DNA of 64,000 bases, taken from the NCBI GenBank assembly GCA_018114805.1, contig CP073042.1, positions 2,356,001-2,420,000 on the forward strand, written 5' to 3'. The stretch is from Candidatus Streptomyces philanthi (GTDB taxonomy: Bacteria; Actinomycetota; Actinomycetes; Streptomycetales; Streptomycetaceae). The notes under the pieces were generated by a model. The model saw nothing but the letters and a program-made list of their open reading frames with translations, did not search any database and was not told where the DNA came from. Both the position numbers and the translations under genes were made by a program. Below are positions 29,283 to 39,648 of this stretch, piece after piece. Position 1 is the stretch's first letter, and the number at the start of each line of letters is the position of its first letter.

Positions 29283-30135
29283 TCACAGGTACTGCGCGTA
29301 GTCGTCGAGCGCCCGCAACACGGTGTTCTCGTCGCCGGTCGGCGTCTGCAACACGACCTCGGTGATGCCCAGGTCAGCGAAGTGCGCGAGCTTCCCCGCG
29401 GAGGGCAGCACCGCGTACGGCACCACCTGCGGCTCGCCGGGGCGGCCCGCCTCCGTCCACGCCTGACGCAGTTTCGGCAGGGTCTCGGTGAGTCCCTTGC
29501 CGCCGAGCGGCAGCCAGCCGTCGGCGTACTCGGTGACGTGGGCGAACAGCCCCGGCCCGGCCGCCCCGCCTACCAGGGTGCGCGGCCCGGTCAGCGGCGC
29601 GCCGGCGCGCTCCCGTGGCGCGTGCGACGGCTTGGGGTGGGCGTGGCTGGCCGGCACGGAGCCGAACTCTCCCTCGTGACCGGTCGGCTCCGGCGCCCAG
29701 AGCGCCTGCATCAGGGCCATGCGGTCGCGTACCAGCCCCGCCGGGTGGACCAGCCGACGCCGTGGCTGGCGGCCTCCTCCACGTACCAGCCGAAGCCGAT
29801 GCCCAGGGTGAACCGGCCGCCGGAGAGGAAGTCGAGGGTGGCGACCTGCTTGGCCAGGTCGATCGGGTCGTGCTGGGCGACCAGGGCGACGCCGGTGCCG
29901 AGGCCGAGCCGCTCGGTCAGGCCGCGGCCTGACCGAGCGCCACGAACGGGTCGAGGGTGCGGCCGTACGCGCGCGGCGTGGGCTCTCCTGAGGGGAGTCG
30001 GGAGGCGGCTTCCACCGGGATGTGGGTGTGTTCGGGTAGGTAGAGCCCGGCGAACCCGCGCTCCTCCAGGTCGCGTGCCAGTCGGAGTGGGCCGATGGTC
30101 TCGTCGGTGAGCATGCTGGTGATGGAGACACGCAT
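29283..30135 (-). pseudogene. LLM-class (luciferase-like) F420-dependent oxidoreductase, frame-disrupted
   Basis: Pieces join to a protein of about 284 aa: MRVSITSMLTDETIGPLRLARDLEERGFAGLYLPEHTH, then GLGTGVALVAQHDPIDLAKQVATLDFLSGGRFTLGIGFGWYVEE, then the C-terminal part with LVGGAAGPGLFAHVTEYADGWLP and ending LRALDDYAQYL. These are the TIM-barrel segments of bacterial luciferase-like F420 enzymes. Frame changes lie near 29930 and 29750. The gene is upstream of fbiC and reads the same way, so cofactor synthesis and a cofactor user sit together. The substrate is unknown. Confidence 0.8.
29910..29939. repeat. 30-bp perfect palindrome inside the LLM oxidoreductase gene
   Basis: CGCTCGGTCAGGCCG followed at once by its exact reverse complement. 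It lies exactly where the reading frame breaks; adding one C after 29930 restores GQAAALTERLGLG. It may have caused a base-call or assembly slip. Confidence 0.6.
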
Positions 30136-30434
30136 GGCCGGGTGTTACCTCCGCGTCGGCTGGACTTGCTGACCGTATGTTCTCTCACCGTCATCGGGTT
30201 ATCCACAGGGCTTTCCGCCGCTGTCACAGACGCGTACAACGGTTGTCACACGGCAGTTCGGGACCTGGCCGCGAGGTGCGGCGGGGCCGTTCGGCCGGTG
30301 GTGGCGGACGCCTCGCGCGCCGTCGCGCGAGTGGGGCACGGGCACGCGGGACGCTGGCGCACGGCGTCGCGCGGGCCGGTGGGACGGATGACGGCGACCT
30401 GCGTCCGGGCAGGGCACGGGCCGCTGATAGGGGG
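30136..30434. other. intergenic with a single DnaA-box-like TTATCCACA
   Basis: About 300 bp between divergent genes. It holds a TTATCCACA near 30197-30205. One box does not indicate an origin. No gene is seen. Confidence 0.4.
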
Positions 30435-31873
30435 ATGGAAATGGACCGTCGATCACTGCTGAGGATGTCGGCCGCCACCGGCGCGGCGAGCAGAGCCGGC
30501 GCGTCACCGGCGAACTGCCGACCGGAGCGCCGGACTTCGTCTACCTGCCGGTCGAGGTGCCGAGCGGCGTCCGGGAGATCCACGTCGCGTACTCCTACGA
30601 CAGGCCCACCATGCCCGCCGGCGCCCAGGGCAACGCCTGCGATATCGGCGTCTTCGACGAGCGGGGCACCGAGCTGGGCAGGCGCGGCTTCCGTGGCTGG
30701 TCCGGCGGGGCTCGTACGGAGTTCACCATCAGCGCGGAGCAGGCGACGCCCGGCTATCTGCCCGGCCCGGTGGGCGCCGGCACCTGGCACGTCGTGCTCG
30801 GCCCGTACACCGTCGCGCCCGAGGGCCTGCGCTACGAGGTGACGATCACCCTGCGGCACGGCCCGCGCGGGCGCACCCCGCGCCCGGTCTACCCGCCGCA
30901 GCGCGCCAAGGGGCGCGGGCGCGCCTGGTACCGGGGCGACAGCCACCTGCACACGGTGCACTCGGACGGCAAGCGCACCCCGGCGGAGGTGGCCGCTGCC
31001 GCCCGTGCCGCCGGGCTCGACTTCATCACCACCACCGAGCACAACACGCACTCGGCGCACGCCGCGTGGGACGGGCTGTGGGGCGACGACCTGCTGATCC
31101 TCACCGGCGAGGAGGTCACCACGCGCAACGGCCACGTGCTGGCGCTCGGTGTGGACACGGGCACCTTCGTGGACTGGCGCTACCGTGCCAGGGACAACGC
31201 GTTCGGCCGCTTCGCCCGCAAGATCCGGCAGGCCGACGGCCTGGTGGTGCCGGCCCACCCGCACGCGTCCTGCGTCGGCTGCAACTGGAAGTTCGGCTTC
31301 AACGAGGCGGACGCGGTCGAGGTGTGGAACGAGCTGTTCACACTTGAGGACGACGTGTCGATCGCCGAGTGGTACAATGCCCTGGTCGCGGCCGTCCGTG
31401 GTGGCAGGCCCTGGCTCCCCGCGATGGGCAACAGCGACGCCCACCGGGAGGGCCAGACGGTGGTGCTCGCCGACGATCTCTCCCGGCCGTCCTGGCCGGC
31501 ATCAGGGCGGGGCGTAGCTGGATCGCGGAGTCCGCGGCGATCGACCTGTCGTTCACGGCGCTCGACGGGCGCGGGCGGCACGCGGGCATAGGAGGCCGGC
31601 TGTCGGCTGCCCGGGACGAGCGGGTCACGGTCCGCCTTGAGATATCGGGCGCCCCGGCGAAGGGCACGGTCCGCTTCCTCACCGACCAGGGCCAGTTGTT
31701 CGCGACGGCCACGCCCGCGTCGGGCTCGGGCACCGTCGAGTGGCGGACCACGCCCTCGTACGCGGCGTACGTCCGGGCCGAGGTCCGGCACGCCCAGGCG
31801 GACGGCGGCACGTCCGGCGTCCCCCGGCCCGATGGCGGCCACGACCAACCCGATCTTCCTCGGCGACCACTGA
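30435..31873 (+). pseudogene. Tat-exported PHP-domain metallohydrolase (CehA/McbA family), frame-disrupted
   Basis: The start MEMDRRSLLRMSAATGAA has a twin-arginine signal (R-R-S-L-L). After a frame change near 30505 the N-terminal beta domain is read (VYLPVEVPSGVREIHVAYSYD), then the PHP domain. Its metal ligands are visible in YRGDSHLHTVHSDGKRTP, TTTEHNTHSAH, LILTGEEVTTRNGHVLAL, VVPAHPHA and GNSDAHREGQ. Two more changes (near 31490 and 31820) lead through AGIRAGRSWIAESAAIDLSF to the end ...TTNPIFLGDH at 31873. Relatives (CehA, McbA, phosphatase-like) hydrolyse phosphoesters or carbamates outside the cytoplasm. The substrate is unknown. All metal ligands are kept. Confidence 0.83.
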
Positions 31874-32038
31874 CGGACGGCCGACCTTGGGGGCGGCGGT
31901 CGAGCACGGTGCCCAGGCGCGGCCCTTGCCGGGCGGGGCGTTCGGAGGTTGTAGCTCCGGCGCGGGGTGCCGTGTCGGAGGGGTGGCCTGGTACGGCGTC
32001 CCCGTCGCTCGGTCGGGCCCGGTCGGGCGTGGTCAGTC

Positions 32039-33529
32039 CTAGACGGTCAGGACCGGGGTAGCGCGGGTGAGGACGTCGCCACGGAAGAAGGCCGGGCTGC
32101 GGCGGTGCATCACGCTCATGAGCACCACCCCCAGCAGGAGGAGCCCGACACCGATGACGAAGACGCCGCCGACACCGAGGACCGAGCTGCCGCTCCCGTA
32201 GGAGGGGTCGCCCATGTCGTAGAGCGTCTTGGCGAAGACGGCGGCGAGCAGCAGGCCGCCGAGGGCCGGGGCGAGGCCCTTGAACAGCAGGTCGCGTGCG
32301 GAGCGGCGCAGGTCGTGGCGGAAGTACCAGGCGCAGGCGAAGGCGGTGATGGAGTAGTAGAAGCAGATCATGAGGCCGAGGGCGTAGATCGTGTCGATCA
32401 GCACGTTCTCGCTGACCAGGCTCATCACGGCGTAGAAGAGACCGGTGGGCACGCCGGCGGCCATGGTCGCCACGGCCGGCGTGCGGTGGCGCGGGTGGAC
32501 GCGGGCCAGGGCGGGCGGTAGCGCCTGGTGCGTGCTCATCGCGAGGACGGTGCGGGCCACCGGGATGAACGTGGTCTGCAGGCTGACCGCGGCCGAGGCG
32601 AGGACGGCCACGAACAGCAGCACCCCGAGCGCCGAGCCGAGGACCGGGTCGGCGAGCGCGGCGAAGACGTTGTCGGCGGTGTCGGGGTTGCCGAGCCCGG
32701 TGCCCGGCTCCCCGACGCCGGCGTACATCTGCGCAGCGATGGCGGTCAGCAGGTACGAGCCGACGAGCACGACCATGGCCAGCAGCGCGGCCCGGCCCGG
32801 CGTGCGGTCGCTGCCCGAGGTCTCCTCGTTGACGGTCAGACAGGCGTCCCAGCCCCAGAACATGAAGATGGACAGCGAGAGGCCGGCGGTGAAGGTGGCG
32901 AAGGACGGCACCGCGAAGGGGTTGAGCCAGCTCCAGGAGAAGTCGATGGAGCCCGGGAGGTCGCCGGTGCGCGCCTTGCCGACGGCCAGCGCCACGAACA
33001 GGGCGAGCACGGCGAGTTGCAGCCCGACCAGCGCGTACTGGACGCCCTTGGTCGCGGTCATGCCGCGGTAGCTGATCGCGGTGGCCAGGGCGATGAAGGC
33101 CAGGCAGGTGGCGATGTGTACGGCGGTGTTGTCGTCTAGGTCGGCGACGGCCGCGCTGCCGGTGAGTTCGCCGAGCAGGAGGTAACAGAAGGAAGCGGCG
33201 ATTCCGGCGAGGTTGGAGAGCACGATGATCGTGGCCACCACCAGCCCCCAACCGCACATCCAACCCACCCGGGGGCCGAACGCCTTGACCGTCCAGGTGA
33301 AGGAGGTGCCGCAGTCCGGGACGGACCGGTTCAACTCGCGGTAGGCGAAGGCAACGAGCAGCATCGGGAGGAAGCCGGCCAGGAAAACGGCGGGCGTGCG
33401 CAACCCGACCTCGCCGACGGTCGGTCCGAGGGTGGAGGTCAGGCAGTAGACGGGCGCGACCGTGGAGACGCCGATCACGGCGCTCCCGAGCAACCCGACG
33501 GAGCCGCCGCTCAGCCCCTTGTCCCGCAC
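32039..33529 (-). CDS. APC family amino acid permease
   Basis: At least 496 aa with about twelve membrane helices. The first segment GGSVGLLGSAVIGVSTVAPVY carries the glycine-rich unwound helix typical of APC transporters, followed by FAYRELNRSVPDCGTSFTW and the FWGWDACLTVNEETSG block. It imports an amino acid or related cation with proton or exchange coupling; the substrate cannot be predicted. The start is uncertain. The GTG at 33529 has no ribosome site, and strong third-position GC continues upstream to about 33760 in the same frame, so the native N-terminus is probably longer and separated from an ATG at 33816 by a frame change. Confidence 0.88.
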   Translation of the reverse strand: MRDKGLSGGSVGLLGSAVIGVSTVAPVYCLTSTLGPTVGEVGLRTPAVFLAGFLPMLLVAFAYRELNRSVPDCGTSFTWTVKAFGPRVGWMCGWGLVVATIIVLSNLAGIAASFCYLLLGELTGSAAVADLDDNTAVHIATCLAFIALATAISYRGMTATKGVQYALVGLQLAVLALFVALAVGKARTGDLPGSIDFSWSWLNPFAVPSFATFTAGLSLSIFMFWGWDACLTVNEETSGSDRTPGRAALLAMVVLVGSYLLTAIAAQMYAGVGEPGTGLGNPDTADNVFAALADPVLGSALGVLLFVAVLASAAVSLQTTFIPVARTVLAMSTHQALPPALARVHPRHRTPAVATMAAGVPTGLFYAVMSLVSENVLIDTIYALGLMICFYYSITAFACAWYFRHDLRRSARDLLFKGLAPALGGLLLAAVFAKTLYDMGDPSYGSGSSVLGVGGVFVIGVGLLLLGVVLMSVMHRRSPAFFRGDVLTRATPVLTV

Positions 33530-34440
33530 GCCGCGCCCGCCCGAGCCGGGCAGGGCGGGCGCGTCGGGTGGGCCGGGCGCGGTGTGCGGGGCTGCTGGGG
33601 CGACCGCCCCGGCGGCGGCGACACCGACGGTGGGCGCGGGGTCGGCGGGTCGGGCGGCCGACGGGGCGGCGGTGGGACCGGTGGCCGCGCCCGCCGCCGG
33701 GGTGCCCGCGACTCCGCTGGCGCCGGCCCGCGCGCGGCGGCCGGACCGGGACCAGCGCGAGGCGACGCTCCGTACCGTGTCTCCGGCCTGGGGCCGTGGG
33801 GGTCTGCCTGAACCATGAACAGGACGTTAAGCCGTGCTGTTTCCGCAGCCGGAAGATCAAATTCCAGGCGGAGAAGCTTGATTGAGAAGCCAGAAAGCAG
33901 AATCTTGGCCGAAAATGCTCGGCAAATCGTCACGAGCTCCTGCGCTTCAGAGGCATCGCGCGGCTTTGCCCCTGCTACGGGAATCGCATCCGCGCCCTTT
34001 TTGTCCGGATTCAAAAATTTCCGCCACGGACGCGGCGAACCCCCGTTCACCCGCGTTCACGGCCCGGGCCGACGGCCGCCAGCGATCCGACCCGCCTTGC
34101 CCGCGCGCCCGTCACACCCCGTCCCACCTGCGTCACAAGGAGCCACGCCACATGCCCACCACACACTCCCGAGCCAGCGGGCCCCGCCCCGCGAGCCGCG
34201 ACACGCCGTTCGACCGACCCCGTGGCGCGCCGGTCGACGCCGCACGCCGGCGCGCGGCGTGACATTCGCCGCCGACGCGACGCCCAAGGCGCCAGCGGAA
34301 TCCGTAACCACAGGGTTACCGTGTGCTTCGGACCATGGTCGTGCGGCGGGGGCCGCAGTCACCATATATCTGCCGTGTCGGGCAGCGCGAGAAGGCAAAC
34401 TGACTCGCACTGCGCTGGTCTATGCCTGAGGAGGGGAACC
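33530..34440. other. divergent region between permease and first AfsR-like gene
   Basis: 33530-33816 probably encodes the Pro/Ala-rich N-terminal tail of the permease (leftward). 33817-34030 is notably AT-richer than the flanks and should hold the permease promoter. 34030-34440 has no gene; it ends with the shared SARP box at 34392-34404 and a GAGGAGG ribosome site. Confidence 0.5.
34392..34404 (+). promoter_or_regulatory. 13-bp box shared with the second AfsR-like gene
   Basis: AAGGCAAACTGAC, identical to 40663-40675, ends 36 bases before the start codon at 34441 (35 in the other gene). CAAACT may serve as -10 element. Flanking bases are not conserved, which points to a functional site. Confidence 0.55.
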
Positions 34441-37439
34441 ATGGCGGGTGGGGGTCGGCCGTGGGACGGGACGGGGCGCGAGGGCCCGACGAGCGTACAC
34501 CCGGGCCGCGCGGGCCGAACTGGTCTGCTGCGGTTCGGCGTGCTGGGCCCGGTGCGGGTGCACCGCGGTGACGAACTGCTCGACGTGGGTTCGCCGCAGC
34601 GGCGGGCGCTGCTGGCGGCCCTGTTGCTGCGCCGCGGGCGGACGGTGACGGCACCGGAGCTGATCGACGACCTGTGGGACACCCAGCCACCAGACGCCGC
34701 GCTGCGCAACCACGCCTCTCGGCTGCGCAAGGCGTTCGGGGCCGACGCGGAGGTGCTAGTCAGCGAGTCGGGCGGATACGCGATGCGGATCGCGGCGGAC
34801 GCCGTCGACCTCGGCCAGGCCGAGGAGTTACGCCCTCTGGCCGACCGGGCGAGCGCCGCGGGCGACCAGGCCGGCGCCAGGAAGCTGCTTCAGCGGGCGC
34901 TTGACCTGTGGGACGGCGAGTCCCTGGCCGGCGTGCCCTGTCCGTACGCCGACTCACAGCGCGGCCGTCTGGAGGAGTGGCGCGTCGGACTGCTGGAGAG
35001 CCGACTGGAGCTGGACCTCACCACGGGCCACCCCGCCGACTGCATCGCCGAGTTGACCGCCCTCACCGTCGCGCACACGTTGCGGGAGCGGCTGCGGGAG
35101 TTGCTGATGCTGGCGCTGTACCGCTGCGGCCGACAGGCGGAGGCGCTCGCGGTGTACGCCGACACGCGCCGGCTGCTCGCCGATGAGTTGGGCGTGGACC
35201 CGAGGGCCGAGCTGTCCGCGTTGCAGCAGAGGATCCTGCGGGGCCGACCCGGCGCTCAACCCGCCGGCGGCCCGACACGGCACCACGCACGGCACCGCAC
35301 AGCGGGACACGGTGGTCCGCCCCGCCCAGCTCCCGGCGGCGGTCGCAGACTTCACCGGTCGCACCCGACTGGCGGCGGAGCTGCTCGGTCACCTGACCCC
35401 GGTCGAGGGCCCGGCCATGGCGGTCGCGGCCGTCGCCGGCATAGGCGGCGTCGGCAAGACGACGCTGGCTGTCCACGTCGCGCACGCCGCCCGGCACCAC
35501 TTCCCCGCCGGGCAGCTCTACGTCGACCTCCAGGGCGCGGGCCGGGCCCGCTCCCTGGAGGTCGTGCCCGGTGCCTTCCTGCGCGCACTCGGGGTGCAGT
35601 ACGAGACCATCCCGTCCGGCGTGCACGAGCGGGCCGCCCTGTACCGTAGCACACTGGCCAGCCGACGCGTTCTCACGCTGCTGGACAACGCGCGCGACGC
35701 GAGTCAGGTCAGGCCGCTGCTGCCGGGCGCGGAGGGGTGTGCCGCGCTGGTCACCAGCCGTGCCCACCTCGCGCTGGACGGGGCGCTGGTGATCGACCTG
35801 GACGTCATGACCCCGGCCGAGTCCCACACCCTCTTCGCCCGCATCGTGGGTCCCGAGCGCATCGCCGACGATCACCAGGCGGCCTCCGCCGTCGTGGCCG
35901 CCTGCGGCTACCTGCCGCTCGCCATCCGCATCGCCGCGTCCCGCCTGGCCACACGCCGCCGCTGGAGCGTGGCCACGCTGGCGACCAAGCTCACCGACGA
36001 GCGGAACAGGTTGGACGAGCTGCGCGTCGGGGACCTTGCCGTGACCGCCTGCTTCGAGGTCGGTTACGCCCAACTCGACGCCGCCCAGGCGAGGGCCTTC
36101 TGCCTGCTCGGGCTGCCCGAGACCCCGGACATCTCCCTGCCGGCCGCGGCCGCCCTCCTCGACCTGCCCGGTCAGGCGGCTGAGGGGATCATCGAGTCCC
36201 TGGTGGACGCGTCCCTGCTGGAGGCCACGACGCCGGACCGCTACCGCTTCCAAGATCTGGTGCGCCTCTACGCCCGAGCCCGCGCCGAGACCGATCAGCC
36301 GGCGGAGCACCGGGAGGCCGCCCTCTCCCGCCTGTTGGACTTGTACCTGGCCACGGCGCGCGGGGTGTACGCGTGGAGCAGGCCCGGGGACCGGGTGGTC
36401 GACCACATGGCGGCCACCCGGCACGAGGGGCTGGCCTTCGCGACCCAGGAAGCCGCCTCGGACTGGCTGTTCGCGGAGGCGGAAGGGTTGCTCGCGCTGT
36501 TTCACCAGTCCCTCGGCGGCGCGCGGCAACGCCAGGCCGTCGACCTGCTGATCGTCTCGAAGGACCTGGTCGAGTCGGGGGCCGTGACCAGCGCCTTCCA
36601 CCGCGCGGCGCTGGCTTGCCGGGATGCCGCGCGCACGACCCGGGAGGCCCGCGCCTGCCTGCTGCTGTCGCTGAGCTACCGGTTGCTGAACCGGCTCGAC
36701 GAGGCGGACGAGGCGAGCCGGCAGGCACTGGCGCTGGCGCTGGCCACCAGTGTCGCCGACCCCATACCGCGGTGCGAGGCGCACACCGACCGCGGCATCG
36801 TGGCCGTCTACCGGCACCGCTACGCCGACGCCGAACGGCACTTCCAGACCGCGTTGCCGGCCTTCCGCGCCGATGACAACCTCCCGGGCGTCGCCAACTC
36901 GCTGAGCAACGTGTCCCGCGTCTACGCGGCTACCGGACGCGCCGAGGGAGGCGATCGCGCTCCTGGACGAGTCCATCACCCTCCACGAGCGCTCCGGGGC
37001 CGCCCTCCGGGTGGCCAACAGTTGGTACGCCATGGGCATCGCCCTGACCCAGATCGGGCGCCACGAGGAGGCGACGGACTACCTCAACCGCGCCAAGGAG
37101 TGCTTCCACAGCCACCGGCAGCGGCTGTGGGAGGGCTCGACGCACGCCCGACTCGCCGAGGTGTGTCTCGCCCGACGACAACCCGCCCAGGCCATCCACC
37201 ACGCCGAATGCGCCCTCGAACTCCGCTGCATCGGCGGGGAGAGGCGCTGGGCCATCACGCTCACCACCCTCGGCCTGGCCCTCGCCGAGCTGGGCCAGAC
37301 CGATCGGGCCCGCGTGTGCTGGAGCGCGGCGCTGGCTGTGCACGAGCGGCTGGACTCTCCGGAACAGCGCGACGTCCGGGGCCTGTTGGACGCCCTGCCC
37401 CGACCCGCCGCCCCGCACGCGACCCCCGTGTCGTCGTGA
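34441..37439 (+). pseudogene. AfsR-like SARP / NB-ARC / TPR regulator, paralogue 1, frame-disrupted
   Basis: About 1000 aa once two frame changes are repaired (G run at 35240-35243 and near 36948). It has a SARP winged helix (FGVLGPVRVHRGDELLDVGSPQRRALLAALLLRRGRTV), a BTAD domain (RLEEWRVGLLESRLELDL ... EALAVYADTRRLLADELGVDPR) and NB-ARC with Walker A AGIGGVGKTTLAVH. TPRs with a DLLIVSKDL linker follow, then a C-terminal tail. This is the AfsR layout: ATP-driven activators of secondary-metabolism promoters. GAGGAGG precedes the ATG at 34441. Codon 130 is TTA (34828-34830), so translation should depend on the bldA tRNA, unlike the second paralogue. Both breaks are homopolymer-like. Confidence 0.88.
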
Positions 37440-37455
37440 CGCGGCCGTCCCGGAC

Positions 37456-38498
37456 TCAGCTCGCCCGGGCGGCCAGCCCCGGCACTCGGCGCAGCGTCGC
37501 CGCCGATCCCACCCCCGGGCCCGCGGCGCTGGCCCGCCCCTCCTCGTACTGCCGGGCCAGGTAGCCCGCCTGGAAGCGGCTGTCGGCACCGATGTCGTCC
37601 ATGAGGTTCGCGATGCGGCGGCAGCAGGTGCGCAAGGATATGCCCAACCGGCGCGCGATGACCTCGTCCTTGGCGCCCGTGGTGAGGAGCCTGACGATGG
37701 CGGAGTCGATGTCCCGGGAGATGTCCCGGTCGCGCGGGCCCTGACCGAGGCCGGAGAAGGGGGTCGCGGCCATCCAGAAGATGTCGAAGACGCCCGTGAG
37801 GTAGCGGGCGACGGCCGAGTTCCGGACGACCACGCCGAGTTCCGCGTGGTCGGCGCCGGGCAGGATGGCCTGGGAACCGTCGATGAAGATCATCCGGGGC
37901 GGCAGCACGTCCAGCGTGCGGACCTCGGCCCCGGCGGCACGCAGCTCCGCGACCCCCTGCTTGGTGGTGGCGCTGTACCGCACGCCGCGGCCGAGCAGGT
38001 TGAGGTACTTCGGCAGTCCCAGGTCCGCTTCCTCCTGGGTGCGGATGCCGAAGGGTTGGATCACGCACGCCTCGGTCTGGCTCACCGCGGTCATCTCGCT
38101 GATCATCTTGTGCAGCAGCTCGGGGTCATCCACCACCTCCACGCCCTCCGCCGGGTACTGCCCCATGGCGGCCTCCAGGTGGACGGGCGTGAACGCCTCG
38201 ATCGCCGCGCGCTGCCTCGCCAGCCGGGACTGCTCCTCGCGCAGCGAGTGCTCCCGCGGGCCGAGCCGGTCGGCCGCCGCCGTCTGCGGGTTGATCGCCA
38301 CCAGACGGGTGCGCGCGACCGAGAGCCGACGCAGCAGCCCGAGTTGACGCAGCTCGGCCAGTGCGGCCGCGGCCTCGTCCTCGGAGACCTGAAGGTACTC
38401 GGCGGCCTGTTCCGGCTCGATGCCGCCTCGCGCACCGCATGCTGATAGAGCCGCATGACCGTCACGCTCTGGGTCTCACCCGGTTCGATCGGCTTCAT
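37456..38498 (-). pseudogene. TrmB/LuxR-type helix-turn-helix regulator, one frame change
   Basis: Starts MKPIEPGETQSVTVMRLYQH at 38498 with GGAGGGGGAG just upstream. After a one-base change near 38430 it continues GIEPEQAAEYLQVSEDEAAAALAELRQLGLLRR, a winged helix like TrmB. A ligand-like middle domain follows (VIQPFGIRTQEE, TLDVLPPRMIFIDGSQAIL), and a LuxR C-terminal helix-turn-helix (LTTGAKDEVIARRLGISLRTCCRRIANLMDDI). About 346 aa. It lies 16 bp from, and converges with, the first AfsR-like gene. Such regulators are common beside peptide and polyketide clusters; the target here is unknown. Confidence 0.82.
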
Positions 38499-38680
38499 GA
38501 CTCCCCCTCCGCTCAGCCCCCGTTGTCAACTCCAGGGTGTCGCATGACGCTAACCGTCCGATAAGCGATTCGCCTGCGCGGGGTAGTCCCGGCCGCACGG
38601 ACGGTGGCCACGGGTGGTCCGTCGCCAGTCGTACGCGGCCGGGTGGTCCCGTGTCCGGTAGCCGGTGGCGGCGCCGGCCG

Positions 38681-39145
38681 TCAGGCGTGGGAAGCGGTCC
38701 GGGGGCGCGGGCGAAGGTCGTCGTCCGCGGCGTAGTAGACGCCGGCGTCCAGGTAGACCCCGGCGCGGAGGACGTGCCCGCGCAACGTGCCCACCTCGCG
38801 GAAGCTGCAGTCGAGCAGCGCGGGCAGACCCGCGTCCGACGCGCAGGCGACGGCGGTGAACGAGGTGTGGGCGGCCGTCGAGCGCAGGAGGTCCAGGAGC
38901 GCGGTCAGGGCAGCGCTGTCGTCGGCGGCCACCGCCACCCGCGCCTGGCGCGGGTTGGCGGGGTTGGGCGCGCAGCCGACGAGGGTGCCGCGCTCGGTGC
39001 CGTAGAGCGTGGCGCGCATGCCGGTGAGTCGGTCCAGCAGCCACTGGTCGTTCTGGGTGAGCGGATCGAGGCCGAGGAACCCGAGGCCGCTGCCGGGCAG
39101 CCTGCGTACGGCGTCCGCCAGTTCCAGTCGTACGGGCTCAACCAC
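38681..39145 (-). CDS. GNAT-like protein, coupled to upstream acetyltransferase
   Basis: A 154-aa protein with a GNAT-like core: ERGTLVGCAPNPANPRQARVAVAADD, LLDLLRSTAAHTSFTAVACASDAGLPALLDCSFREVGTLRGHVLRAG. The last part resembles the end of GNAT domains (position-specific change to a longer variant cannot be judged). It starts with GTG 39145 inside the last codons of the GNAT gene upstream, an 8-bp overlap that implies translational coupling, so the two may act as a heterodimer or be a split tandem GNAT. The substrate is unknown. Confidence 0.7.
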   Translation of the reverse strand: MVEPVRLELADAVRRLPGSGLGFLGLDPLTQNDQWLLDRLTGMRATLYGTERGTLVGCAPNPANPRQARVAVAADDSAALTALLDLLRSTAAHTSFTAVACASDAGLPALLDCSFREVGTLRGHVLRAGVYLDAGVYYAADDDLRPRPRTASHA

Positions 39146-39648
39146 GGGTCACCCACCCCCAGATCTGCCGCTCCACCTCGGCGTCCGCGTACCAACACCC
39201 GCGCGGCACGACCGCCTCCCAGACGAACCCGGCCGCGCGCAGCGGCGCCAGCGGGGGGGCGGGCCGCCGGCGTGACCCAGCCGTGCAGGCGGCGCAGGTT
39301 GAGGACGCGACGCCCGTGCGTCACAGCGGCGTCGACGAGCGCGCCGAGCAGGTCGCCCCCGTGATCGCCGTGCTCACGAGCCCCCGAGTCGTCGCGCCCC
39401 TCCCCCGCGCGCGGTCCGATCTCCAACCGGGCCTGCCCACTGGCCCAGTCGATTTCCGTATAGCGCACGTACGCGATGTCGCGTACGACGTACAGCCCCT
39501 CGTCGCGGCGCTCGCGCGGCTCGGAAATCCGGTGCGGTTCGGCCGGGCTCGACCAGTCGGCCAGCCGTGCCCCCAACAGCTCACCCGGTAGTCGATATCC
39601 CGTGAGCAGTGGCGCATCAGAACTGCGGTACGCGACGAGCCTCATCAA
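39138..39648 (-). pseudogene. GNAT N-acetyltransferase, one frame change
   Basis: MMRLVAYRSSDAPLLTGYRLP ... LYVVRDIAYVRYTEIDWASGQARLEIGPR, then LLGALVDAAVTHGRRVLNLRRLHGWVTPA, the acetyl-CoA binding helix region. At a seven-G run (39253-39259) the frame must change to give the normal end AAGFVWEAVVPRGCWYADAEVERQIWGWVTRG, stop 39138. About 170 aa, typical for the family. The stop overlaps the start of the next GNAT-like gene. Confidence 0.78.

Noticed and set aside
26194..29301. 1035-residue frame opposite fbiC
   Set aside because: Complete antisense shadow of a well-recognised enzyme.
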